A DNA stretch of 12,017 bases. Origin: Myxococcales bacterium UBA1660 (lineage in GTDB: Bacteria; Myxococcota_A; Polyangia; Polyangiales; Houyiibacteriaceae). Under the pieces are notes generated by a model. The model ran no database searches. It was not told where the DNA came from and saw nothing but the letters and a program-made list of their open reading frames with translations. The position numbers and the translations under genes are program-made. The stretch covers positions 1-12,017 of the forward strand of contig DCLA01000057.1 of NCBI GenBank assembly GCA_002320815.1, in the 5' to 3' direction. Below are positions 5,600 through 12,017 of this stretch, in pieces (position 1 is the stretch's first letter; each line of letters opens with the position of its first letter).

Positions 5600-6765
5600 G
5601 CGGCTACCCGGAGGCCGAGCTCCTCGGGCTCCCCGCCGACCTGGTCGCCGCCGGCTGGGACGAGCCGGGCGCGCTGGCCGACGAGCTCCACGCGCTCGAA
5701 GTGCGCGCCGAGACCCCGGGCGCCGGGCTCCGCGCCATGGTCGCTCGGCTCGGGCAGGTGGGCGTGCTCGGGTTGGTCACCGACCGCGCCTTCGGCGGGC
5801 GCTTCCCGGAGACCAGCTTCCGCGCCCTGGCCCTGGCCCGGGAGCGCCTGGGCGCGGTCTCGGCGCTGGCCGACCTGGCGCTCACCATGCAGGGCCTCGG
5901 CTCCTTCCCCATCACCCTCGCGGCGCGTCAGTACGGCGACGAGAGCGCGAAGACGCTCCTGCGCCCCATCGTCGCCGGTGAGATGGTCGCCGCCTTCGGA
6001 CTCACCGAGCCCGAGGCCGGGACGGACCTCGGCGGGCTCGCGAGCACGGCGACCCCGGCGGGCGACGGGTACCGGCTGAACGGCGAGAAGGTCTACATCT
6101 CCAACGCCGGCGTCGCCGACCGCTACGTCGTCTTCGCCAAGGACACCGGCGCGGACGGCCGCGTCTCCGCCTTCGTGGTCGACGCCGACACCGAGGGCTT
6201 CGAGGCGACCCCCATGCAGGTCCTCGGCGGTCACCCCATCGGTCGCGTGCACCTCCGGGACGTGCACGTCCCGCTGGCTCACCGCCTCGGCCCCGCCGGC
6301 AAGGGCCTGGGCCTGGCGCTGGGGACGTTGAGTCGCTTCCGCCCGACGGTGGGCGCCGCGGCCGTCGGCTTCGCCACCCGGGCCCTCGACGAAGCCCTGG
6401 CGCACGTGCGACGCCGCGAGCAGTTCGGCGCTCCCCTGGCCGAGCTCCCGCAGGTCCAGATGCGCCTGGGCACCATGGCCTGCGAGCGCGACGGAGCCCG
6501 CCTCTTGGTCCAGCGCGCCGTCGCCGCGGTCGACCGGGGTGAGGCCCGCGGGGTGCTCGCCTACCAGGGCAGCATGGCGAAGCTCGTCGCCACCGAGGCG
6601 GCCCAGCGGGTGGTCGACTCCGCGCTCCAGCTCCATGGCGGCCTGGGGGTCGAGGAGGCGACCCCGGTGGCCCGCCTGTACCAGGACGTGCGCTCGCTGC
6701 GGATCTACGAGGGGACCAACGACGTCCACCCCGTCCTGATCGCTCGGGAGCTCCTGCAGGGATGA
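5596..6765 (+). CDS. Acyl-CoA dehydrogenase family protein
   Basis: At 389 residues this has the normal length of an FAD-dependent acyl-CoA dehydrogenase, which oxidises an acyl-CoA at alpha-beta and passes electrons to ETF. Motifs include the FAD/substrate signature AAFGLTEPEAGTDLGGLAST (132-151) and LNGEKVYISNAG (161-172). RRREQFGAPLAELPQVQ (272-288), LHGGLGVEEATPVARLYQDVR (346-366) and RIYEGTNDVH (369-378) follow. E372 in YEGTND is at the usual catalytic-base position. The start at 5596 is chosen because its ATG overlaps the crotonase stop (ATGA); the open frame further upstream is a shadow across the preceding gene. It is third in the RidA/crotonase/dehydrogenase operon. In CoA-dependent aminobenzoate clusters, a dehydrogenase of this type accompanies the same partners, so it may oxidise a ring-reduced or ring-opened CoA ester. 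The exact substrate is unknown. Confidence 0.95.
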   Translation: MSGYPEAELLGLPADLVAAGWDEPGALADELHALEVRAETPGAGLRAMVARLGQVGVLGLVTDRAFGGRFPETSFRALALARERLGAVSALADLALTMQGLGSFPITLAARQYGDESAKTLLRPIVAGEMVAAFGLTEPEAGTDLGGLASTATPAGDGYRLNGEKVYISNAGVADRYVVFAKDTGADGRVSAFVVDADTEGFEATPMQVLGGHPIGRVHLRDVHVPLAHRLGPAGKGLGLALGTLSRFRPTVGAAAVGFATRALDEALAHVRRREQFGAPLAELPQVQMRLGTMACERDGARLLVQRAVAAVDRGEARGVLAYQGSMAKLVATEAAQRVVDSALQLHGGLGVEEATPVARLYQDVRSLRIYEGTNDVHPVLIARELLQG

Positions 6766-6784
6766 GCGCGACGTGGGGGCGGCG

Positions 6785-7924
6785 GTGAGCGACTGGATCG
6801 CGGACCTCGGCGAGCGGGGTGCCCCCTTCGCGTCTGCTGCGCGACGCTTCACCCGGTGGCGCGGAGGCGCGCCGGGCGCCGGCACCGCCGGCATCCGCTG
6901 GCTGACCGGCGAGCTCGACGCCTTCGCCCACGACGACGAGGCCCCGGCCGACCACGACGAGCGCTTCGTCGAGGGCGCGGGCGCCTTGCTGGGGCTGCTC
7001 CTCATCGCGCACCTCGGCGGTCGCTGCACCAGCAAGGAGGGCCGCCACCAGGTGCACCTCGGCCCGGGCCTCGCGCCGGGGACCTTCGATCCCTTCGCGG
7101 CCGTCGACGCCGCCCTCGACGCCAACGATCCCCTGACCGCGCTCGCCGACGCGATCCGGGACGCCGAGGGCGAAGCGGCCGGCACCGGGACCCGCAGTCG
7201 CTGCGTCGTCGCGTTCCACGCCGCCCTCCGGGACGCCCGTCCGGAGCGCTCCATCGCCGCTCGCCACGGCCTGGAGGTCGAGCTCGACGACGGCACGGAG
7301 ATCGACCTCGAGCGGGTCCTGGCCGCCGAAGACGCGGGCGACGCGGCGCGGCGCCTGGTCTCGCTGCTCCCCGGCGGTCCCGTGCTGGAGCTCGACTGGG
7401 CCGATGCCGCCCCTCGCCTGCTCCCGCGGCTGGTGGGCCAGCGCTTCGTCGACGAGCTCGGCGCGCGCGCCGACGCGCTGCAGCTCCGTCCGCTGGTCGG
7501 CCACATCCACGTCGCGCTGCAGCTCCGCTACGAGGGGCGCTCCCGCTTCGTCCGCCGGAGCGAGGTGGACGCCTGGCTCGACGCCGGCCACGACCCGGCG
7601 CGGCGAGCCCTCGCGAACCTCACCGACGTCGACGCTCGCCTCGACGTGCGCCCGGTCGAGGACGACGTCTACGCGCTCACCACCGGCGACGCGCTGGACG
7701 CCACCCGGCTGCTCTTGCCGCGCCTCGCCGACGAGCTCGAAGCGCGCATCGGGCGCCCCTTCCTGGCCGCCGTCCCGCACCGGGACGTGCTGCTCCTCTG
7801 CCCCGACGACTTCGCCGCCGAGCGCCGCTTGGTCGCGCACGCGCGGGAGCTCCACGACCGCGCGCCCCACCCGATCGCCGCCCACGCGGTGCAGGTGGAC
7901 GGCACCCGGATCACCGACTGCTGA
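6785..7924 (+). CDS. DUF1444 (YtpQ)-like protein of unknown function
   Basis: The 379-residue soluble protein has no signal peptide or membrane segment. Its C-terminal half resembles DUF1444/YtpQ proteins: RRSEVDAWLDAG (257-268), ARRALANL (272-279), GDALDATRLLLPRLADELEA (301-320) and AAVPHRDVLLLCPDD (328-342). An earlier RLLPRLVGQRFVDEL (211-225) fits the N-terminal side of that domain. The first 200 residues, including GALLGLLLIAHLGGRCTSKEGRH (66-88), match nothing I know and could be a second domain. It begins 19 bp after the dehydrogenase stop and is probably the last gene of that operon, although a pathway role is not obvious. Two GTG starts compete, 6773 and 6785; the later one has a GGGGG about 5-9 nt upstream and is preferred. 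The DUF1444 match is by eye, so the family assignment is moderate and the function unknown. Confidence 0.75.
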   Translation: MSDWIADLGERGAPFASAARRFTRWRGGAPGAGTAGIRWLTGELDAFAHDDEAPADHDERFVEGAGALLGLLLIAHLGGRCTSKEGRHQVHLGPGLAPGTFDPFAAVDAALDANDPLTALADAIRDAEGEAAGTGTRSRCVVAFHAALRDARPERSIAARHGLEVELDDGTEIDLERVLAAEDAGDAARRLVSLLPGGPVLELDWADAAPRLLPRLVGQRFVDELGARADALQLRPLVGHIHVALQLRYEGRSRFVRRSEVDAWLDAGHDPARRALANLTDVDARLDVRPVEDDVYALTTGDALDATRLLLPRLADELEARIGRPFLAAVPHRDVLLLCPDDFAAERRLVAHARELHDRAPHPIAAHAVQVDGTRITDC

Positions 7925-7929
7925 GCGGC

Positions 7930-7945
7930 AGCCCGCGGCGGGGCT
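7930..7945. terminator. Possible bidirectional terminator between convergent genes
   Basis: A short hairpin AGCCC-GCGGCG-GGGCT (5-bp stem, 6-nt loop) lies exactly between the stop codons of the convergent DUF1444-like and kinase genes, which are only 22 bp apart. It has no T-tract on either side. Position supports a terminator role; the short stem in GC-rich DNA keeps confidence low. Confidence 0.3.
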
Positions 7946-7946
7946 C

Positions 7947-9077
7947 TCAGCCCTCGTCGGGCTCGGGCCGCGGCCGCACGCCGCTGTGGATCCCGAAATC
8001 GAAGTCCGCCGGATCCAGCGGCGCCGCGCCGCCCGCCGGTCCCCCGTTGGCGGCTTCGGCGAACTGGGCCAGCTCTTGCTCGAGGAGTTCGGCCATCGCG
8101 AAGGGGCGCTCTTCCCGCGGCTTCTCCCGGCGCACCTGGGCCAGGTGCAGCCCGACCAGGAGCGAGACGTCCCGGGAGCCGACCTCGCGGTCGATGGCCT
8201 CGATCTGGACGTCGAGGGCGTCGGCCAGCGCGTGCCCGCTCCCGAAGCGCGCGTCGGGGAACGGCGCCAAGAGCTCGTCCAGGATGGCCGCGACGCCGGC
8301 CGGGACCTGGGGGTTCACCTTGCGGATGTCGGGCACCACGCACCGCGCGAGGAGTCGGACGGTGTCCGCGTCGGTCTCCCCCCGGAAGAGCCGGCGACCG
8401 GCCAGCATCTCCCAGAGGACGATGCCCGCGGCGAAGAGGTCGATGCGGTGATCGCTCCCCGTCCGCTTGATGACCTCCGGCGCCAGGTACCCGAGCTTCC
8501 CGCCCACCTGGCCGGGGTCCCGCTCGTAGTCGTGCACCTCGGCGTCGGCGAGGCCGAAGTCGGTGAGCTTCACCGCGCCGTCGCGGCCGAGGAGGATGTT
8601 GTGGGGCGAGACGTCGCGGTGGATGATCCCCAGGTGCTGCCCCTCGCCGTCGATGGCGGTGTGCACATAGGCCAGCGCGTGGGCGAGCTCCCGCGTGATG
8701 TGCAGCGCGGCCGCCAGCGGGAACTTCGCCTGCCGAGCGTGGGCGCGGTTGACCAGACCCTTGAGCGAGTCCCCGTCGACCAGCTCCATGACCATGATGA
8801 AGGTCTCGCCGATGGTCCGGGCGTCGTACACGCGCACGATGTTCCGGTGGCGGAGGAGCATGCCGAGCCGCGCCTCGTCCTGGAACATCGCCTGGAAAGC
8901 CTGGTCGCCGATCTGCGGCAACACCCGCTTGATCGCGACCTGATGGCTGGAGCCGTCCTCGAACTGCGCCTCGGCGCGCCAGACCTCCGCCATCCCGCCC
9001 GTCGCGATGCGGCTGATCGGCCGATAGCGCGTCGGGGCTCGTCGGAGCTGCGAGGAGATGCGCGCCATCGCCGGCAA
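7947..9077 (-). CDS. Hanks-type serine/threonine protein kinase, soluble
   Basis: All kinase subdomains are present in this 376-residue protein. The Gly-rich loop is IATGGMAEVWRA (24-35), followed by VAIKRVLP with K50 and DEARLGMLLRH with E68. The catalytic loop is IIHRDVSPHN (151-160, D155 and N160), then LTDFGLAD with D173, GYLAPE (196-201) and RIDLFAAG with D213. The catalytic loop has Ser in place of the usual Lys (HRDxKPxN), a form common in myxobacterial kinases, so an active kinase is expected. After residue about 285 there is a short tail with a Glu-rich helix and a Pro/acidic end. No transmembrane helix or sensor domain is seen, so it is probably cytoplasmic. The start is a TTG at 9077, chosen because GGAGG lies 8 nt upstream; the ATG three codons later (9068) would be 17 nt away. 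It lies 44 bp downstream of the DNA methyltransferase on the same strand. Its substrates are unknown. Confidence 0.93.
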   Translation of the reverse strand: MPAMARISSQLRRAPTRYRPISRIATGGMAEVWRAEAQFEDGSSHQVAIKRVLPQIGDQAFQAMFQDEARLGMLLRHRNIVRVYDARTIGETFIMVMELVDGDSLKGLVNRAHARQAKFPLAAALHITRELAHALAYVHTAIDGEGQHLGIIHRDVSPHNILLGRDGAVKLTDFGLADAEVHDYERDPGQVGGKLGYLAPEVIKRTGSDHRIDLFAAGIVLWEMLAGRRLFRGETDADTVRLLARCVVPDIRKVNPQVPAGVAAILDELLAPFPDARFGSGHALADALDVQIEAIDREVGSRDVSLLVGLHLAQVRREKPREERPFAMAELLEQELAQFAEAANGGPAGGAAPLDPADFDFGIHSGVRPRPEPDEG

Positions 9078-9085
9078 GCATCGGC

Positions 9086-9090
9086 CCTCC
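9086..9090 (-). promoter_or_regulatory. Ribosome binding site of the kinase gene
   Basis: GGAGG, within GGGAGGG on the minus strand, sits 8 nt before the TTG codon at 9077 and 17 nt before the ATG at 9068. The spacing favours the TTG start. It is the clearest Shine-Dalgarno on the minus strand in this window. Confidence 0.65.
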
Positions 9091-9121
9091 CGGGACGGTG
9101 GTCAATGGGGGCCGCCCATCC

Positions 9122-10885
9122 TCAGGGGACGAGGTCGAGATGGGCGCCCACCCAAGCGTCGCACCGGGCCCGGAGGTCCGCGATCCTCGCCGGCCCCAGC
9201 GCGGTCCGGTGACCGATCGCGTAGGGCTCGTCGCCCGACGCCAGGAGCGCCTCGGCCAGCGATTCCCCCAGGGGCGCCAGGACGTCGAGGGCCTCGGCGT
9301 CGAGGTCCGGAAGCCGGGGGTAGTCGCGCTTGAGGGCGTCGTCGAAGGTGGCCTGATAGGTCGACGAAGAGAGCACCGCCAGGGCCGCCGCCATCGTGCG
9401 CGCCACGGCGACCGCGTCGCCTGCCCCGTTGGGCTGCCCGGCGGGGTCGAAGCGCGGGAAGACGCGCGTCCGGCACGACGAGCGCGAGCTGAAGAAGCAG
9501 TTGTCCGCCCGGGCGTCGCTCACGCCCACGTGCCGCCAGGGCCGTTCTCCCCGGTCCTTGCGCACCGAGAGCAGCGCCCAGCCTCCGTGCGCCATCGCGG
9601 CGGCGAGGGCTCTACGGGGCCGGTGGCAGAGCGCGGGAAGGTCCACGAAGAAGGCAGGCTCTCCGGGCCGGTAGGCCAACGGGCGCACCCAGGTCGTGCC
9701 CTCGGGGTCGGCGGTCACCGCAGCCCGGACCGCCTCCCGCGCCACCTCGGGGTCGTAGTGGCTGCGCTCGCGCTCGGCGTCGGCCAGGTCCGGCCGCCGG
9801 AGCCCGAGGGCGAAGGCCTGCATGCGGCCCAGGAGTCGCTCCCGGTCGGCGTCGACCACGACGGCGTCCCGGTTGGTCTGCACGCCCTCGCGGTGAAAGG
9901 GGAAGAGCGCCGGCAGCGAGACCCAGTCGGCCGGGAACCCGCGGCCGGTGGGGACGAAGAACACGCCGGGCGGCACCGGGGAGAGCCGCACGGGAACTCG
10001 CTCCGCGGCGCCGTCGGCGTTCTCCTCGAGAGCCCTCAGCTTCTCGTCCCGGGTCCCGCGGAGGCGGCGGTAGGAGACCGCCGCGGATCGCTCCGGACCC
10101 GTCGCCGCCACCGTGACCGCCACCGACGGCCGCACCCCGAAGACGTTCTCGTCCCGGGCGCCGTCCCGAGCGACCAGCGCGCTGCCGCCGAGGTCGGTGA
10201 CCTCGAGATGAGCGAATCCCTGCCACAGGTGGGCGCGCATCCCGCGGTGGACGGGCCCATCGAGGTACGACCCGTTGGTCACCAGCGCGAAGGCGCCCTG
10301 CCCGGCCCCTTGCACCACGGCGGTGGCCCAGCGCACGAAGCGGACGTAGGCGTCGGAGAGGACTCCGATCTTCCGCTCGTTCAGCGGCTCTCCGTCGGCG
10401 CCGAGCCGGTAGTCCTCCAGGAGCGCGTCGCTGGCGGAGCGCTCGACGGCGCCCTTGGCCCAGCCGCCCACCCACGGGGGGTTCCCGACCACCAGCACCG
10501 GGCCGCCGATCGCCGGGACGTCGGCCAGGGCGTCGCCGACGACCCACTCCACCCGGTCCCCGAGGGCCGCGCGGCCGGCCTCGATCGCCGCGGGGTCCGA
10601 GTCGATGCCCAGCAGACGCCCGCGGGCGCCCAGCACCAGGGCCGACCCCAGGAACGCTCCGGTCCCCACCGCCGGATCCACCACCGTGAGGGCGGGATCC
10701 CCGAGGCCCTCCACGACCCCGGCGGCCCGGAGCCCCCAGTCCGCCCGGCGGAGCACGTAGCGGCAGATGGCGGCAGGCGTGTGCACCACCCCTCCTCGCC
10801 GGCGGGCCTCCGGGGCGAGGTTCGCGTCGCGTTCTCGCGCGGCCGAAGCCACGCGCTCCTCCGGACCTCCGAGGGGCGTCTGCAC
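9122..10885 (-). CDS. N6-adenine DNA methyltransferase with type ISP-like specificity region
   Basis: This 587-residue protein carries the gamma-class amino-methyltransferase motifs. They are a motif X-like RRGGVVHTPAAICRYVLR (29-46), motif I VVDPAVGTGAFL (68-79, SAM binding), LLGIDSDPAAIEAG (91-104), and motif IV NPPW (135-138, catalytic). The C-terminal half resembles the target-recognition region of type ISP enzymes such as LlaBIII: GVQTNRDAVVVD (334-345), RPLAYRPGEPAFFVD (401-415), LLSVRKDRGERPWRHVGVSD (438-457) and ALKRDYPRLPDLD (517-529). The nuclease and helicase domains that precede the methylase in full type ISP proteins are missing, and no endonuclease gene is in the window. It could be a solitary methyltransferase or part of a wider defence unit. 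The start is GTG at 10885, with motif X close behind it and no clear Shine-Dalgarno. The Ser/Thr kinase gene follows 44 bp later on the same strand and may be co-transcribed. The recognition sequence is unknown. Confidence 0.9.
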   Translation of the reverse strand: MQTPLGGPEERVASAARERDANLAPEARRRGGVVHTPAAICRYVLRRADWGLRAAGVVEGLGDPALTVVDPAVGTGAFLGSALVLGARGRLLGIDSDPAAIEAGRAALGDRVEWVVGDALADVPAIGGPVLVVGNPPWVGGWAKGAVERSASDALLEDYRLGADGEPLNERKIGVLSDAYVRFVRWATAVVQGAGQGAFALVTNGSYLDGPVHRGMRAHLWQGFAHLEVTDLGGSALVARDGARDENVFGVRPSVAVTVAATGPERSAAVSYRRLRGTRDEKLRALEENADGAAERVPVRLSPVPPGVFFVPTGRGFPADWVSLPALFPFHREGVQTNRDAVVVDADRERLLGRMQAFALGLRRPDLADAERERSHYDPEVAREAVRAAVTADPEGTTWVRPLAYRPGEPAFFVDLPALCHRPRRALAAAMAHGGWALLSVRKDRGERPWRHVGVSDARADNCFFSSRSSCRTRVFPRFDPAGQPNGAGDAVAVARTMAAALAVLSSSTYQATFDDALKRDYPRLPDLDAEALDVLAPLGESLAEALLASGDEPYAIGHRTALGPARIADLRARCDAWVGAHLDLVP

Positions 10886-11036
10886 GCGGGCACCATAGCC
10901 GAAACGGAGCTTTGAGCAGCCTCACGGTCCGCTGGGCTCGGCCACGTGCCGGCTGGCGGATGCCCGATCTCTCGTGTTATGCGCGCCCCCGAGCCGTGAC
11001 CGCCATTCGCTTGGTCGCGGTGTGGGAGACCGTAGA
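10886..11036. promoter_or_regulatory. Divergent intergenic region, methyltransferase / outer-membrane protein
   Basis: The 151-bp gap separates the divergent methyltransferase (minus) and outer-membrane protein (plus) genes and should hold both promoters. For the plus strand a -10-like TGTTAT lies at 10975-10980, in a locally less GC-rich stretch, with only a poor -35 candidate about 17 bp before it. This would give a 5' leader of roughly 50 nt. The palindrome CACGTG at 10943-10948 lies within a GCCA...TGGC pair and might be a protein-binding site. An open frame runs through part of this gap into the plus-strand gene but lacks a better start than 11037. Confidence 0.35.
11024..11028 (+). promoter_or_regulatory. 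Ribosome binding site of the outer-membrane protein gene
   Basis: GGGAG ends 8 nt before the ATG at 11037. This, with the signal peptide that begins right at that Met, fixes the start and rules out the 21-codon upstream extension beginning at 10974. Confidence 0.7.
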
Positions 11037-11957
11037 ATGCGTACCAACTTCGTTCGTCTGCTCGCCTTCGGCCTCGCGGCCACCAGCGCCACCGCCGGCG
11101 CCCAGTGGGACCCCGAGAGCGGGGACACCGGCCAGTGGCAGCCCCCGCCCGAGCAGCAGCCGCAGCAGCAGCCCGCGCCGCAGCAGGCGCAGCCCCAGCC
11201 GCAGGCCCAGGAGACCCCCTGGGGTGGCCAGCCGCAGCAGCCCCCGCCCCAGCAGCCGAACCCCGCGTGGGGTCAGCAGCCCGACGAGACCCCGCCCGCG
11301 GTGGAGCCCGAGCCGGCCGGTGATACCGACCACTCGAAGGTCTCCTTCGGCGTGAGCTTCCTCGGCTTCGAGCGCTTCCAGGTCGACCCCTTCCCCATCG
11401 GCGACGCCGACGAGCCCTTCAGCCTCGGGATCACCACCGTGGGCGTGCGTCTCTGGGTCACCGAGATGATCGGCCTCGACGTCGGCCTCGGCCTCGGCGT
11501 GCAGACGTCGTCTTACGACAACGTCGCCACCAGCGAGGACGACTTCCCCGTCGGCGCCCAGGACGGCGCCTTCGGTCTCCGCATCCACGTCGGCCTCCCG
11601 GTCGCGCTCAAGACCTACGAGCACTTCAACATCCTCCTCATCCCCGAGCTGGCCTTCACCTACGCGGCGACCAGCTACTTCGCCGCCGACCCGGACTTCG
11701 ACGAGGACATCTCGGCCATCGCGTTCGACCTCGGCGTGAAGGTGGGCGGCGAGCTCCAGTTCGGCTTCTGGGGCGTCCCGAACCTCTCGCTGCAGGCCAC
11801 CGTCGGCCTCGGCTTCCGCTACGCCTCGCGCTCCCGCGCCGACGCGGGCGGGCTGGCGTTCGATGCCGGCGGCTTCGAGGAGACCTCCTCGGGCATCCAG
11901 CTGCAGACCCTCGGTCAGCAGCTCGGGTCGATGCTTCGCATCAACTATTACTTCTGA
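11037..11957 (+). CDS. Secreted Gln/Pro-rich protein with predicted outer-membrane beta-barrel
   Basis: The 306-residue product starts with a typical Sec signal peptide (MRTNFVRLLAFGLAATSATA, likely cut near residue 22 after AGA). A low-complexity Gln/Pro-rich segment follows (about 33-95), with runs such as EQQPQQQPAPQQAQPQPQAQ. From residue about 100 the sequence alternates hydrophobic and polar residues in strand-like blocks: KVSFGVSFLGFERF, FSLGITTVGVRLWV, IGLDVGLGLGVQTSSY, FGLRIHVGLPVAL, IAFDLGVKVGGELQFGF and LQATVGLGFRYAS. It ends in LRINYYF. A terminal Phe after alternating aromatics is the usual signal for barrel assembly by BamA. I therefore infer a small 8- to 10-strand outer-membrane barrel with a flexible periplasmic linker of unknown function. 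Similar proteins with Q/P linkers are frequent in myxobacterial proteomes. It is transcribed alone, divergent from the methyltransferase, and followed by hairpins. Confidence 0.85.
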   Translation: MRTNFVRLLAFGLAATSATAGAQWDPESGDTGQWQPPPEQQPQQQPAPQQAQPQPQAQETPWGGQPQQPPPQQPNPAWGQQPDETPPAVEPEPAGDTDHSKVSFGVSFLGFERFQVDPFPIGDADEPFSLGITTVGVRLWVTEMIGLDVGLGLGVQTSSYDNVATSEDDFPVGAQDGAFGLRIHVGLPVALKTYEHFNILLIPELAFTYAATSYFAADPDFDEDISAIAFDLGVKVGGELQFGFWGVPNLSLQATVGLGFRYASRSRADAGGLAFDAGGFEETSSGIQLQTLGQQLGSMLRINYYF

Positions 11958-11958
11958 G

Positions 11959-11983
11959 GAGGGGGTCTTCATAAGACCCCCTC
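11959..11983 (+). terminator. Strong hairpin terminator after the outer-membrane protein gene
   Basis: A perfect inverted repeat GAGGGGGTCTT-CAT-AAGACCCCCTC (11-bp arms, 3-nt loop) begins 2 nt after the stop codon. There is no T-tract behind it, so it is either a non-canonical intrinsic terminator, as is common in GC-rich genomes, or a 3' stabilising hairpin. Confidence 0.8.
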
Positions 11984-11989
11984 GCGTCG

Positions 11990-12006
11990 GCCGGGCGGAG
12001 CCCGGC
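11990..12006 (+). terminator. Second tandem hairpin near the window edge
   Basis: GCCGGGC-GGA-GCCCGGC forms a perfect 7-bp stem with a 3-nt loop, only 6 nt after the first hairpin. The pair could make a tandem terminator. Nothing codable is seen in the last 11 bases after it. Confidence 0.5.
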
Positions 12007-12017
12007 TCTCGCTCACC

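Noticed and set aside
5266..7506. 746-codon open frame on the minus strand, opposite the dehydrogenase and DUF1444-like genes
   Set aside because: The translation is Ser/Arg/Ala-rich without recognisable domains, and it covers genes with clear family motifs on the other strand.
7947..10885. A complete Pgl or BREX defence locus
   Set aside because: Only a methyltransferase and a kinase are present. No PglZ phosphatase, ATPase or nuclease gene is in the window, so the full-system label is not supported.
9098..10915. 605-codon open frame on the plus strand, opposite the methyltransferase
   Set aside because: It mirrors the methyltransferase frame and lacks any domain signal; the minus strand has intact motifs I and IV.

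Overview
The window is very GC-rich, with C or G at almost every third codon position and long stop-free frames opposite real genes. It encodes a Hanks-type Ser/Thr kinase with the HRDVSPHN catalytic loop, a Gln/Pro-rich outer-membrane protein and a DUF697 protein. Together these suggest a large-genome myxobacterium, most likely of the Polyangiales/Sandaracinus kind; this is inferred from style, not from a marker gene. Ten protein genes fill the window. No RNA gene, insertion sequence, CRISPR array or prophage gene was seen.

Left block (19-2394, minus strand): a benzoate-CoA ligase family enzyme is followed by a creatininase-family metal-dependent amidohydrolase. Middle block (2563-4270, minus strand): a small, extremely acidic protein with a C-terminal membrane anchor lies upstream of a DUF697 membrane protein with a degenerate GTPase domain. 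Plus-strand block (4392-7924): RidA-like protein, crotonase-family protein and acyl-CoA dehydrogenase, joined by two ATGA stop/start overlaps, then a DUF1444-like protein 19 bp further on. The ligase plus the RidA/crotonase/dehydrogenase trio look like part of an aerobic CoA-dependent aromatic acid pathway. The set resembles the 2-aminobenzoyl-CoA (anthranilate) type, but the ring hydroxylase/reductase it would need is not in the window.

Right block (7947-10885, minus strand): a stand-alone N6-adenine DNA methyltransferase with a type ISP-like specificity region is followed 44 bp later by the Ser/Thr kinase. Divergent from it (11037-11957, plus strand) is a secreted protein with a Gln/Pro-rich linker and a predicted beta-barrel ending in Phe, followed by two tandem hairpins at the window edge.

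The points most worth following up are the methyltransferase/kinase pair, which recalls but does not match Pgl/BREX; the acidic tail-anchored protein paired with the degenerate GTPase; and the unusual active sites of the RidA-like and crotonase-family proteins.
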